A stretch of DNA of 64,000 nt from Amycolatopsis saalfeldensis (GTDB lineage Bacteria > Actinomycetota > Actinomycetes > Mycobacteriales > Pseudonocardiaceae). The translations under genes were made by a program, and so were the position numbers. Positions 23,371 to 32,293 of the stretch are shown here, piece after piece. The notes under the pieces were generated by a model that was given only the letters and a program-made list of their open reading frames with translations, was not told where the DNA came from and did no database searches. The stretch covers positions 124,001 through 188,000 of the forward strand of contig NZ_FOEF01000020.1 of the NCBI RefSeq assembly GCF_900110575.1, given 5' to 3'. The stretch's first letter is position 1; each line of letters begins with the position of its first letter.

Positions 23371-24015
23371 GTGGCGACAGCTTCGGGGGCGCGGCCGGTG
23401 GTCGGCGTGCTCGCCCTGCAGGGTGCCGTGCGTGAGCACGTCGCGATGCTGGAGCGCGCCGGCGCGCGGGCCGTCCCGGTCCGCCGCGCCACCGAGCTGT
23501 CCGAAGTGGACGGACTGGTGCTGCCCGGCGGCGAGTCCACCACGATGTCGCGGCTGCTGGAGAGCTTCGAGCTGCTCGAGCCGCTGCGCGCGCGGATCGC
23601 GGACGGGATGCCCGCCTTCGGCTCGTGCGCCGGGATGATCCTGCTGGCCCGCCAGGCGCTCGACGGGCGCCCGGACCAGCAGCAGCTCGGCGGGCTCGAC
23701 GTGGTCGTCCGGCGCAACGCGTTCGGCAGGCAGGTCGACTCGTTCGAGGTGGACCTGGACTTCGCCGGCGTGGCGGGCGGGCCGGTGCACGCCGTGTTCA
23801 TCCGCGCCCCCTGGGTCGAGAAGGCGGGCGCGGGGGTCGAGGTGCTGGCCACCGTGTCGGCCGGGCTGGTGCCCGAGGACCCGGCGGGCGGCGAGCCGGC
23901 GGCTAGGATCGTCGCCGTCCGGCAGGGGGCGGTGCTGGCCACCGCGTTCCACCCGGAGATCACCGGGGACGAGCGCGTGCACCGGTTGTTCGTCGAGCTC
24001 GTGCGGGAAGCCTGA
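23371..24015 (+). CDS. pdxT: Pyridoxal 5'-phosphate synthase glutaminase subunit PdxT
   Basis: Glutaminase supplying ammonia to PdxS, 214 aa. The class I amidotransferase triad is visible: Cys in FGSCAGMILLA near residue 88, and His/Glu in AFHPEITGD near residue 193. LPGGESTTMSRLLE is the oxyanion and glutamine-site loop. GTG at 23371 follows GGAGG with 5-nt spacing. It is followed 60 bp later by yebC, matching the mycobacterial snoP-yebC order. Confidence 0.95.
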   Translation: MATASGARPVVGVLALQGAVREHVAMLERAGARAVPVRRATELSEVDGLVLPGGESTTMSRLLESFELLEPLRARIADGMPAFGSCAGMILLARQALDGRPDQQQLGGLDVVVRRNAFGRQVDSFEVDLDFAGVAGGPVHAVFIRAPWVEKAGAGVEVLATVSAGLVPEDPAGGEPAARIVAVRQGAVLATAFHPEITGDERVHRLFVELVREA

Positions 24016-24075
24016 GCGGGAATGGCGGCGTCCGGGGCGTGAAGACCGGGCGGACGCGGAACAGATGGAGGAGAG

Positions 24076-24831
24076 ATGAGCGGCCACTCCAAGTGGGCGA
24101 CGACGAAGCACAAGAAGGCCAACATCGACGCGAAGCGTGGCAAGCTCTTCGCCCGGTTGATCAAGAACATCGAGGTGGCCGCGCGGACCGGCACCGGCGG
24201 TGGTGATCCCGAGGGCAACCCCACGCTCTACGACGCCATCCAGAAGGCGAAGAAGAACTCGGTCCCGCAGGACAACATCGAGCGCGCGCGCAAGCGCGGC
24301 GGCGGTGAGGAGGCGGGCGGCGCCGACTGGCAGAACATCACGTACGAGGGCTACGGCCCCAACGGCGTGGCGGTGCTGATCGAGTGCCTGACCGACAACA
24401 AGAACCGCGCCGCGATGGAGGTCCGAACCGCGCTGACCCGCAACAACGGGTCGCTGGCCGACCCGGGCTCGGTGGCGTACCTGTTCGAGCGCAAGGGCGT
24501 GGTGATCATGCCCAAGAGCGGCACCGCCGAGGACGACGTCCTGATGGCGGTCCTCGACGCCGGCGCCGAGGAGGTCAACGACCTCGACGAGAACTTCGAG
24601 ATCGTCTCCGAGGGCGGCGACCTGGTGCCGGTGCGCAAGGCGCTGCAGGAAGCCGGGTTCGAGTACGAGTCGGCGGAGCTCACCTTCCTGCCCTCGATGA
24701 CCGTGGAGCTGGACGCCGAGGGCGCGAAGAAGGTCTTCCGGCTGATCGACGCGCTCGAGGATTGCGACGACGTGCAGAACGTCTACGCGAATTTCGACGT
24801 GCCGGACGCGGTGATGGCCGAGATCGACTGA
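24076..24831 (+). CDS. YebC/PmpR-family protein
   Basis: 251-aa TACO1/YebC protein; family members act as DNA-binding regulators or in relieving ribosome stalling at proline tracts. MSGHSKWATTKHKKANIDAKRGK and NIERARKRGGGE are the signature N-terminal blocks, with NITYEGYGPNGVAVLIECLTDN following. The ATG has GGAGGAGAG just upstream. Its last 56 nt are partly duplicated right after the gene. Upstream of ruvC as in many actinobacteria. Confidence 0.95.
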   Translation: MSGHSKWATTKHKKANIDAKRGKLFARLIKNIEVAARTGTGGGDPEGNPTLYDAIQKAKKNSVPQDNIERARKRGGGEEAGGADWQNITYEGYGPNGVAVLIECLTDNKNRAAMEVRTALTRNNGSLADPGSVAYLFERKGVVIMPKSGTAEDDVLMAVLDAGAEEVNDLDENFEIVSEGGDLVPVRKALQEAGFEYESAELTFLPSMTVELDAEGAKKVFRLIDALEDCDDVQNVYANFDVPDAVMAEID

Positions 24832-24856
24832 TTGTGGCTCGGCTGGCGAGGTGTGG

Positions 24857-24919
24857 AGAACGTCTACGCACGGTGTAGTTTTCCACGTGCCGGACGAGGT
24901 CATGGCCGAGATCGACTGA
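24857..24919 (+). pseudogene. Partial duplicate of the yebC 3' end
   Basis: Imperfect copy of 24776-24831: AGAACGTCTACGC, then a diverged or inserted stretch with an internal TAG, then GTGCCGGACGAGGTCATGG and GAGATCGACTGA. It is 26 bp behind the true stop. It is too short and broken to be a gene and records a local tandem duplication. Confidence 0.85.
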
Positions 24920-24934
24920 TTTCTTTTTCCCGCG

Positions 24935-24976
24935 AAAAAGCCGCGCGCGCCGTTGTCCGGCACGCGCGGCTTTTTC
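24935..24976 (+). terminator. Terminator after yebC
   Basis: AAAAAGCCGCGCG pairs with CGCGCGGCTTTTT across a 16-nt loop; A-tract and T-tract on both sides make it potentially bidirectional. Confidence 0.85.
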
Positions 24977-25089
24977 GTGCCAGGGCAGGGATTCCGCCGG
25001 GATCGAACTCGTCGGTAGCCGGATCCCTTGGTGTGCCCGGGAAAATTCGCGCGCGTGGGCCCTGGGCTCAGCCGCGCGGGTACGGCACA

Positions 25090-25626
25090 ATGTGCGCCGT
25101 GACGACCCGCACCCCCGCCTCCCCGGCCCCCGTTTCCGAAGAACAGCGCCTGATCGAATGGATCGAAGCCCAGGCGAAGGAACGGGGCAACGCCGTCATC
25201 GCGGTTCCCGACGACGACAGCGGGGCCGGCTACAGCTTCACCGCCTGCGCGTGGGCGCTGCACAGCGTGCCGGAGGCCGTGGTCGTCGGCCTGCCCGGCG
25301 ACATGGGCCCGACGCTGCTCGACGCGTATGTCGACCGCGCGGCCAACGGCGAGATCTTCGAGGTCGGCAAGCGCTACGACGACTTCTTCGAGGGCGGCCA
25401 GGTCGTCTTCGAGCGGGTGGCCAAGGGCCACTACCCCGAGTACTTCGGCTCCGCGTTCCTGGTCTACCCCGACGGCGACTTCCCGGCGCTGCAGATCCTC
25501 GTCGCCACGCCGGACGGGCAGTTCCCGTGGCACGCCGACGCGCCCGAGGGCTTCGCCCAGTGGCAGCCGGTGCTCACCGAGTCCGGCCTGCCGGAGAGCT
25601 GGACCCCGGGCGTCGACGGCCCCTGA
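25090..25626 (+). CDS. DUF4262-like conserved protein
   Basis: 178 aa, soluble, no signal peptide. It resembles DUF4262: an N-terminal helix (EEQRLIEWIEAQAKERGNAV), GAGYSFTACAWALHSVPEAVVVGLP, a middle segment with the invariant-looking GKRYDDFFEGGQVVFERV, and a C-terminal QILVATPDGQFPWHADAPEGF. The family has no established function. ATG at 25090; GTG at 25099 is an alternative. Converges with the cupin gene. Confidence 0.8.
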   Translation: MCAVTTRTPASPAPVSEEQRLIEWIEAQAKERGNAVIAVPDDDSGAGYSFTACAWALHSVPEAVVVGLPGDMGPTLLDAYVDRAANGEIFEVGKRYDDFFEGGQVVFERVAKGHYPEYFGSAFLVYPDGDFPALQILVATPDGQFPWHADAPEGFAQWQPVLTESGLPESWTPGVDGP

Positions 25627-25633
25627 GGGCCTT

Positions 25634-26083
25634 TCACCACGCGCGCAGGTCCTCGGCGGCGGCCGGGAATCGCGCGGCGAGCGTGGCCGCGTCGGCGAAC
25701 TCCACGCAGTCGTCGGTGTAGGGCGGCACCACCACCGTGCCGAGCAGGCTCCAGCGCCCGAGCGTGACGGTGGCCTGCCAGGTGCCCGCGGGCACGACCA
25801 CCTGCGGCCGCTGGCCGTTCGCGACCTCGCTGCCGAGCACCGGCCGGGTCACCGATCCGTCCGGGTGCAGCAGGAGCATCCGCGCCGGCGCCCCGGCGTG
25901 GTGCACGAACACCTCGGTGCGGTCCAGCCGGTGCGGCGCGGACGATTCCGGCGCCACCAGCAGGTAGTAGATCGCCGAGCCCGCCTCGGACCGCCAGCTC
26001 TGCGCGAACCGGCCGCCTTCCACCGGCAGCGGCTCGAGACCCAGGTGACTGATGAATTCCTCCGGCTCCGGCATGGCTTCCAT
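25634..26083 (-). CDS. Cupin DUF985-family protein
   Basis: 149-aa small beta-barrel cupin. EEFISHLGLEPLPVEGGRFAQSW starts the domain; DRTEVFVHHAGAPARMLLLHPDG and VVPAGTWQATV are the cupin-1 and cupin-2 strands; the family role is unknown (epimerase-like or sugar-binding cupin). Start MEAMPEPEEF at 26083, with a second ATG 9 nt inside. Divergent from ruvC. Confidence 0.8.
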   Translation of the reverse strand: MEAMPEPEEFISHLGLEPLPVEGGRFAQSWRSEAGSAIYYLLVAPESSAPHRLDRTEVFVHHAGAPARMLLLHPDGSVTRPVLGSEVANGQRPQVVVPAGTWQATVTLGRWSLLGTVVVPPYTDDCVEFADAATLAARFPAAAEDLRAW

Positions 26084-26149
26084 GGTGCCGCAGCCCCGCC
26101 CAGTAGCCTGCACCTCGAACGAATGTTCGCGTCCGGTGAAGGAGAGCGT

Positions 26150-26830
26150 GTGCGGGTGCTCGGGGTCGACCCCGGTCTGACCAGGTGCGGCCTGGGCGTG
26201 GTCGACGGCGGCCAGGGCCGCACCGTCCGCGCCGTCGCCGTCGGGGTGGTGCGCACGCCGCCGGACGCCGACCTGGCGCACCGCCTGCTCGGCATCGCCG
26301 ACGAGGTCGAGGCCTGGCTGGACCGGTACCGGCCGGCGGCCGTCGCCGTGGAGCGCGTGTTCGCCCAGCACAACGTCCGCACCGCCATGGGCACGGCGCA
26401 GGCGGGCGGGGTGGTCGCGCTGGCCGCGGCGCGCCGGGGCCTGCCGGTCGTGTTCCACACGCCCAGCGAGGTCAAGGCCGCCGTCACCGGGTCCGGCCGC
26501 GCGGACAAGGCGCAGGTCACCGGTATGGTGATGCGCCTGCTCAACCTCGAGGTGAAACCGCACCCGGCCGACGCGGCCGACGCGCTGGCACTGGCGATCT
26601 GCCACCTCTGGCGCGAGCCGATGCGGGTCCGCCTCGCCGAGGCCGAGGCCCGCGCGGCCGAGCTGGCCCGCACGCACAAGGCACGGCTCGCCGCCGCAGC
26701 GAAGCAGGCCGGCGGCGCCTCCGCACCGGTCGCCCGGCGCGCCCGGACCGCGCCGAAGCAGGCAGCGCCCAAGCAGGCCGTGCCCGCGAAAGAAAAGACC
26801 AAGCAGGACAACACAGGAGCCCCGCGATGA
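26150..26830 (+). CDS. ruvC: Holliday junction resolvase RuvC
   Basis: Dimeric nuclease cleaving Holliday junctions, 226 aa. Catalytic acidic residues lie in VLGVDPGLTRCG (N-terminal Asp), VAVERVF (Glu), and HPADAADALALAICHLW (C-terminal Asp pair). GTG at 26150 follows AAGGAG. The last 50 residues form an Ala/Lys-rich tail beyond the normal RuvC length of about 175. ruvA starts within its stop (ATGA). Confidence 0.96.
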   Translation: MRVLGVDPGLTRCGLGVVDGGQGRTVRAVAVGVVRTPPDADLAHRLLGIADEVEAWLDRYRPAAVAVERVFAQHNVRTAMGTAQAGGVVALAAARRGLPVVFHTPSEVKAAVTGSGRADKAQVTGMVMRLLNLEVKPHPADAADALALAICHLWREPMRVRLAEAEARAAELARTHKARLAAAAKQAGGASAPVARRARTAPKQAAPKQAVPAKEKTKQDNTGAPR

Positions 26831-27423
26831 TCTCCTCGGTACACGGCGAAGTGCTGTCGGTCGGCCTGGACCACGTGGTGGTCGAGGTCGGCGGCGTCGG
26901 CTTCGCCGTGCAGGCCACCCCCGCGACGCTCTCGACGCTGCGGCGCGGGGAGAAGGTGCGGCTGCACACCGCGCTGATCGTCCGCGAGGACTCGCTGACG
27001 CTGTTCGGGTTCGCCGACGTGGACGCGCGCGAGCTGTTCGGCCTGCTGCAGACGGTCTCCGGGATCGGCCCGCGGCTCGCCCTGGCCACCCTCGCCGTGC
27101 TGGAGCCGGACAAGCTGCGCGCGGCGCTCGTCGAGGGCAACATCACCGTGCTGACGCAGGTGCCCGGCATCGGCCGCAAGGGCGCGGAACGGCTCAGCCT
27201 GGAGCTGCGCGACAAGGTCACCGCGCTCGGCGGGACGGGCGAGGCGCCGGTGGTGTCCGCGCCCGGCGCCTTGCGCGCCGAAGTGGTGGAAGCGTTGGCC
27301 GGGCTGGGTTTCCCGGCGAAACAGGCCGAGCAGGCGGTCGACCGGGTCCTCGCCGACGGCGACGGGCACACCACGGCCACGGTGCTGCGCGCGGCACTCG
27401 CCACCCTCGGCCGCAAGCAGTAG
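26827..27423 (+). CDS. ruvA: Holliday junction helicase subunit RuvA
   Basis: Tetrameric junction-binding subunit, 198 aa. N-terminal OB fold (MISSVHGEVLSVGLDHVVVE), two helix-hairpin-helix motifs (LLQTVSGIGPRLALATLA; LTQVPGIGRKGAERLSLEL), and a C-terminal RuvB-interacting domain (EALAGLGFPAKQAEQAV). Coupled to ruvC by ATGA and followed 3 bp later by ruvB. Confidence 0.96.
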   Translation: MISSVHGEVLSVGLDHVVVEVGGVGFAVQATPATLSTLRRGEKVRLHTALIVREDSLTLFGFADVDARELFGLLQTVSGIGPRLALATLAVLEPDKLRAALVEGNITVLTQVPGIGRKGAERLSLELRDKVTALGGTGEAPVVSAPGALRAEVVEALAGLGFPAKQAEQAVDRVLADGDGHTTATVLRAALATLGRKQ

Positions 27424-27426
27424 CCG

Positions 27427-28500
27427 ATGGACCACGAAGTGACCGAGTTCGAAGCGGACGACGAAACGCTCTCGGCCCTGCCGCAGAACGGCGACGGCGA
27501 CGTCGAGACCACGCTGCGGCCCCGCAAGCTCGACGAGTTCGTGGGCCAGCCCCGCGTGCGCGAGCAGCTGGAGCTGGTGCTGGAGAGCGCGCGGCGGCGC
27601 GGCGTCCCGCCCGACCACGTGCTGCTGTCCGGCCCGCCCGGCCTCGGCAAGACCAGCATGGCGATGATCGTCGCCGCGGAGCTGGGCGCGGCCATCCGGA
27701 TCACCTCCGGGCCGGCGCTGGAGCGGGCCGGCGACCTCGCCGCGATGCTGTCCAACCTCGCCCCCGGCGACGTGCTGTTCATCGACGAGATCCACCGCAT
27801 CGCCCGGCCCGCCGAGGAGATGCTGTACCTGGCGATGGAGGACTTCCGGGTCGACGTGGTGGTCGGCAAGGGACCGGGCGCCACCAGCATCCCGCTGGAG
27901 ATCGCGCCGTTCACCCTGGTCGGCGCCACCACCCGGTCCGGCTCGCTGACCGGCCCGCTGCGCGACCGGTTCGGCTTCACCGGCCAGATGGAGTTCTACA
28001 CCGACGCCGAGCTGGAGCTGGTCGTCCGGCGCGCCGCGACGATCCTCGACATCCCGATCGACCGCGACGGCGGCGCGGAGATCGCCCGCCGCTCGCGTGG
28101 CACGCCCCGGATCGCGAACCGCCTGCTCCGGCGCGTCCGCGACTACGCCGAGGTGCGTGCCGACGGCACCGTGAACCGCGAGGTCGCCCGCGCCGCGCTC
28201 GAGGTCTACGACGTCGACGAGCTGGGGCTGGACCGGCTGGACCGGGCCGTGCTGAACGCGCTGGTCCGCTCGTTCGGCGGCGGCCCGGTCGGGGTCTCGA
28301 CGCTCGCGGTGGCCGTGGGGGAGGAGCCGACCACCGTGGAAGAGGTGTGCGAGCCCTACCTGGTGCGCGCGGGTATGCTCGCCCGGACTCCGCGTGGCCG
28401 GGTCGCCACCGCGGGCGCGTGGGAGCATCTCGGCCTGGTTCCCCCGCCCGATTCCGGACGGCCCGACCGGAGCGGTCCCACCCTGTTCGACCAGGGCTGA
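27427..28500 (+). CDS. ruvB: Holliday junction branch migration ATPase RuvB
   Basis: AAA+ motor that drives branch migration with RuvA, 357 aa. LRPRKLDEFVGQPRVREQL, Walker A GPPGLGKTSM near residue 70, Walker B LFIDEIHR, sensor 1 GATTRSG, arginine finger region PLRDRFG, and a C-terminal winged helix (EPYLVRAGMLARTPRGRVAT). End of the ruvCAB unit. Confidence 0.97.
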   Translation: MDHEVTEFEADDETLSALPQNGDGDVETTLRPRKLDEFVGQPRVREQLELVLESARRRGVPPDHVLLSGPPGLGKTSMAMIVAAELGAAIRITSGPALERAGDLAAMLSNLAPGDVLFIDEIHRIARPAEEMLYLAMEDFRVDVVVGKGPGATSIPLEIAPFTLVGATTRSGSLTGPLRDRFGFTGQMEFYTDAELELVVRRAATILDIPIDRDGGAEIARRSRGTPRIANRLLRRVRDYAEVRADGTVNREVARAALEVYDVDELGLDRLDRAVLNALVRSFGGGPVGVSTLAVAVGEEPTTVEEVCEPYLVRAGMLARTPRGRVATAGAWEHLGLVPPPDSGRPDRSGPTLFDQG

Positions 28501-28643
28501 CGGGGCCGCCCGGCACCGGCGGCCGGAGGTCGGCAGAGGAGTGGGTGCTGGAGTTTCCGCTGGCACCTGGCACACTCGAAGACAGCACATCCGCTAAAAC
28601 CGGACGTAACGGCAACCCGGCGGCGTCCGTCGAATGGAGAGTC

Positions 28644-29075
28644 ATGAACCAGTTACTGCTGCCGTTGCTGCTGCTGCTCGTGGTGGCCGTGCCGCTCATC
28701 ATGGGCACCCGCAAGCAGAAGAAGCAGCAGGCGGCCCAGAAGGACCTGCAGGAGGGCCTGGCCCCCGGCGACCGCGTGATGACCACCTCGGGCCTCTACG
28801 GCTTCGTGGCCGACGCGTCGGGCGACACCACGATCGACATCGAGATCGCGCCGGGCGTCATCACCACCTGGCTGCGCCAGGCCGTCCGCGAGAAGGTCGA
28901 GCCGACCGTCGAGACCGAGGAGGACTCGGTCGAGGACGCCGACACCGACACCGCCGCGGTCGGCGGCGTGGCGTCGACCTCTTCGGAGGCCCCGGCCCAG
29001 GAGTCCATCTCCGCCGCCGAGAGCGAGAAGTCGGGCGCCCAGGTGGCGCCCCCGCTGGAGCACGGGAAGAAGTAA
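28644..29075 (+). CDS. yajC: Preprotein translocase accessory subunit YajC
   Basis: 143-aa membrane protein of the SecDF-YajC complex. One N-terminal helix (LLLPLLLLLVVAVPLIMGTRKQKKQ), then the conserved LAPGDRVMTTSGLYGFVADASGDTTIDIEIAPG core. The C-terminal 45 residues are an acidic Glu/Asp/Ser-rich tail. Upstream of secD and secF in the standard order. Confidence 0.94.
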   Translation: MNQLLLPLLLLLVVAVPLIMGTRKQKKQQAAQKDLQEGLAPGDRVMTTSGLYGFVADASGDTTIDIEIAPGVITTWLRQAVREKVEPTVETEEDSVEDADTDTAAVGGVASTSSEAPAQESISAAESEKSGAQVAPPLEHGKK

Positions 29076-29278
29076 CCTCCCGCTGGTCGGGCAGGGACTC
29101 GCCCGCGGCCGACGAAAGTCGGTACGGGTGAACGCCGGGCTCACGCAGCACCGAGTAGTGTCTCGGTGCTGCGTGCGTGTCCGCCGTCATAGTCATGCCC
29201 AGCAGCGTCCGGGAGTCCCCTCCCGGTTCGCTCACCGCAACCAGTGGGGCACACCCAGTCCGAGGAGACCGAAGCACC

Positions 29279-31003
29279 GTGGCACCATCGGCCGGGCACC
29301 TTCGCCCGGGACGTTATCTCGCTTTCTTCGCCCTGATCGTGATCGTGCTGTACGCGCTGGTGTTCTTCACCGGCGGCGGCAAGCCGGCCCCGAAGCTCGG
29401 CATCGACCTGCAGGGCGGCACCCGGGTCACGCTCACCGCGCGCACGCCCGACGGCAGCCAGCCCAACCGCGATCAGCTCAACCAGGCCCGCCAGATCATC
29501 GAGACCCGGGTCAACGGGATCGGGGTGGCCGGCGCCGAGGTCCTGCTGGACGGCAGCAACGTCGTCATCACGGTCCCGGGTGAGCAGGGCGACCAGGCGA
29601 AGACCCTCGGCCAGACCGCGAAGCTCGGCTTCCGCAAGGTGATCACCTCGCAGCCGAACACCCCGGCCGGAGCCACGCCGCCGCCCGCCTCGGGCACCCC
29701 CTCGACGCCGCCCTCGGGCACGCCGTCCACGCCGCCGTCCTCCTCCGGCAAGCCCTCGGCGCCCCCGGCCAGTGGTGGCGGAGGTGCCGCCGGCGCGCCC
29801 GCGCAGACGCCGAGCACCTCGCCCGCGCCGCCGTCCGGCGGCCAGAAGCAGCAGACCCCGATCGAGCAGGCCCAGGCCGTCCGGCAGAACGCCGACCTGG
29901 CCTCGACCGACCAGGCCAAGGCGCAGGCCGCGCAGCAGGCGGCGCTGGCCTCCCTGACCTGCGCGGACAACGTCAAGGACCCGCTCGAGGGCAACGACGA
30001 CTCGAGCAAGCCGCTGGTCGCCTGCGGGGACAAGAACGCGACGAAGTACGTGCTGGGCCCGGAGTTCCTGCCCGGCACGGACATCTCCACCGCCTCCTCG
30101 GGCTACGACCAGCAGCGCGGCCAGTGGACCGTCGACATGACGTTCAACTCGGCCGGCGGCAAGATCTGGGGCGACTTCACCTCGGCGAACGTCCAGTCGC
30201 AGGCCGCGTTCGTGCTCGACACGAAGGTGGTTTCGGCGCCGACCATCCAGTCGGCCATCCTCGGCGGCAACACGCAGATCACCGGCCAGTTCACCCAGAG
30301 CGACGCGAAGAACCTGGCCGACATCCTGAAGTACGGCTCGCTGCCGCTGTCGTTCAGCTCCTCGGACGCGACCACGGTGTCGGCCACGCTCGGCCTGGCC
30401 TCGCTGGAGGCCGGCCTGATCGCCGGCGCGATCGGCCTGATCGTGGTGTTCATCTACTGCCTGTTCTACTACCGGCTGCTGGGCATCCTGACGATCTTCT
30501 CGCTGGTGCTGTCCGGGCTGCTGGTGTACGCGGTGCTGGTGCTGCTCGGGCGGTGGATCGGCTACACGCTCGACCTCGCGGGCATCGCCGGCCTGATCAT
30601 CGCCATCGGCATCACGGCCGACTCGTTCGTCATCTACTTCGAACGACTGAAAGACGAGATCCGGGAAGGCCGGACGTTCCGGTCCGCGGTGGGCCGCGGC
30701 TGGGTCCGCGCCCGGCGCACCATCCTGGCGTCCGACGCGGTGAGCTTCCTGGCCGCGGCGATCCTGTACGTGATCGCGGTCGGCGACGTGCAGGGCTTCG
30801 CGTTCACCCTCGGCATGTCGACGGTGCTCGACCTGGTGGTCGTCTACCTGGTCACGCACCCGCTGGTGTCGCTGTTCTCCACGTCGAAGTCGGCGTTCCT
30901 GTCCAACCCCCGGCACCTCGGCCTCGGCGCCGTGCAGCAGCTGGGCTCGCAGCGCAAGGCCGCGCGTCCTTCGGTCGGCCGCTCGAACGTGAAGGAGGCC
31001 TGA
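29279..31003 (+). CDS. secD: Protein translocase subunit SecD
   Basis: RND-like membrane protein using the proton gradient to complete protein export, 574 aa. GIDLQGGTRVTL is the SecD D1 motif; the periplasmic P1 region holds a low-complexity Pro/Thr/Ser/Gly insert at about residues 125-193; six-helix membrane domain begins near residue 375 (SLEAGLIAGAIGLIVVFIYCLFYY) and includes IAIGITADSFVIYFERLKDE and a late ASDAVSFLAAAILYVIAVGDVQGF. GTG at 29279 is chosen; the frame continues 34 codons upstream. Confidence 0.95.
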   Translation: MAPSAGHLRPGRYLAFFALIVIVLYALVFFTGGGKPAPKLGIDLQGGTRVTLTARTPDGSQPNRDQLNQARQIIETRVNGIGVAGAEVLLDGSNVVITVPGEQGDQAKTLGQTAKLGFRKVITSQPNTPAGATPPPASGTPSTPPSGTPSTPPSSSGKPSAPPASGGGGAAGAPAQTPSTSPAPPSGGQKQQTPIEQAQAVRQNADLASTDQAKAQAAQQAALASLTCADNVKDPLEGNDDSSKPLVACGDKNATKYVLGPEFLPGTDISTASSGYDQQRGQWTVDMTFNSAGGKIWGDFTSANVQSQAAFVLDTKVVSAPTIQSAILGGNTQITGQFTQSDAKNLADILKYGSLPLSFSSSDATTVSATLGLASLEAGLIAGAIGLIVVFIYCLFYYRLLGILTIFSLVLSGLLVYAVLVLLGRWIGYTLDLAGIAGLIIAIGITADSFVIYFERLKDEIREGRTFRSAVGRGWVRARRTILASDAVSFLAAAILYVIAVGDVQGFAFTLGMSTVLDLVVVYLVTHPLVSLFSTSKSAFLSNPRHLGLGAVQQLGSQRKAARPSVGRSNVKEA

Positions 31004-31004
31004 C

Positions 31005-32288
31005 GTGGGCGAGGAAGACCAGGGCAAGGCCCCCGAAAGCACCGAAGCCACGGGCACCGACGCCACGGGCACGGAAACCACGGCGGTCAAGGGCGGCAAG
31101 GCCAAGAAGGAGAGCGTGTTCCACCGGCTCTACGTCGGCACGGGCGCGTTCGACATCATCGGCGTGCGCAAGCGCTGGTACATCTTCTTCGCCGCGCTGG
31201 TGCTGGTGTGCATCGGCTCGATGGTGTTCCGGGGGTTCACCTGGGGCATCGAGTTCGACGGTGGCACGCAGATCCAGATGCCGTCCCACGGCGCCCACGG
31301 CGAGGCCACCACCCAGCAGGTCGTCGGCTCGTTCTCCAAGGCGCTCGGCGAGCAGCCGGCGGAGACGCAGAAGGTCGGCACGGGCAACGCTTCGACCATC
31401 CAGATCCGCTCGGAGACACTCGACGCGGCCAAGGTCGCGAAGGTGAAGCAGCAGCTGTTCACCGACTTCGCGCCGATCGGCAGCAACGGGCAGGCGAGCG
31501 AGGCGTCGATCAGCGACAGCGCGGTGAGCGCGTCCTGGGGCGGGGAGATCTCCCGGCAGGCCATCATCGCGCTGCTGGTGTTCCTGGTGGCCGTGGTCAT
31601 CTTCCTGGCGATCTACTTCGACACCAGGATGGCGCTGGCCGCTCTGGTCTCACTGCTGCACGACATCGTGGTCACCGCGGGCGTGTACTCGCTGGCGGGC
31701 TTCGAGGTCACCCCGGCGACGGTGATCGGCCTGCTCACCATCCTCGGCTTCTCGCTGTACGACACGGTGGTGGTGTTCGACAAGGTTCGCGAGAACACCC
31801 GCGGCCTGCTCGGCCTCACCCGCCGCACGTACGCGGAGGCGGCGAACCTGGCGCTGAACCAGACCCTGATGCGGTCGTTCAACACCGCGTTCATCGCGCT
31901 GCTGCCGATCCTGGGCCTGCTGATCGTCGGCTACATCCTGCTCGGCTCCGGCACGCTGCAGGACCTGGCGCTGGTGCAGCTGACCGGCACCCTGGTCGGC
32001 GTGCTGTCCTCGGTCGCGCTGGCGACGCCGCTGCTGGTCGACTTCAAGATGCGAGACCCGCAGTACCGGCAGCAGGCCGAGCGGGTCCGCGCCCGCCGGG
32101 CCAGCCAGGAGAAGAAGGCGGCCGCGCGTGCGGCCGGCGGCGACGACTTCGACGCGGGCGACGACGAAGCGCTGGAGGCCGAACTCCGCAAGGAGAAGGC
32201 ATACGCGGCGGCGGCCAGCGTTTCGGCGCGCACGCCGAAGTCGAAGCCCCGTCGCAGCGGCGTGTCCTCGGCGAAGCGGAAGCGCTGA
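31005..32288 (+). CDS. secF: Protein translocase subunit SecF
   Basis: 427 aa, partner of SecD. After a variable Thr/Lys-rich N-terminus (residues 1-35) comes the SecF domain: GIEFDGGTQIQMP, then RQAIIALLVFLVAVVIFLAIYF, and FSLYDTVVVFDKVRENTRG, a hallmark loop. The last 70 residues are charged and Ala-rich. GTG starts one base after the secD stop. Confidence 0.95.
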   Translation: MGEEDQGKAPESTEATGTDATGTETTAVKGGKAKKESVFHRLYVGTGAFDIIGVRKRWYIFFAALVLVCIGSMVFRGFTWGIEFDGGTQIQMPSHGAHGEATTQQVVGSFSKALGEQPAETQKVGTGNASTIQIRSETLDAAKVAKVKQQLFTDFAPIGSNGQASEASISDSAVSASWGGEISRQAIIALLVFLVAVVIFLAIYFDTRMALAALVSLLHDIVVTAGVYSLAGFEVTPATVIGLLTILGFSLYDTVVVFDKVRENTRGLLGLTRRTYAEAANLALNQTLMRSFNTAFIALLPILGLLIVGYILLGSGTLQDLALVQLTGTLVGVLSSVALATPLLVDFKMRDPQYRQQAERVRARRASQEKKAAARAAGGDDFDAGDDEALEAELRKEKAYAAAASVSARTPKSKPRRSGVSSAKRKR

Positions 32289-32293
32289 GCCGC

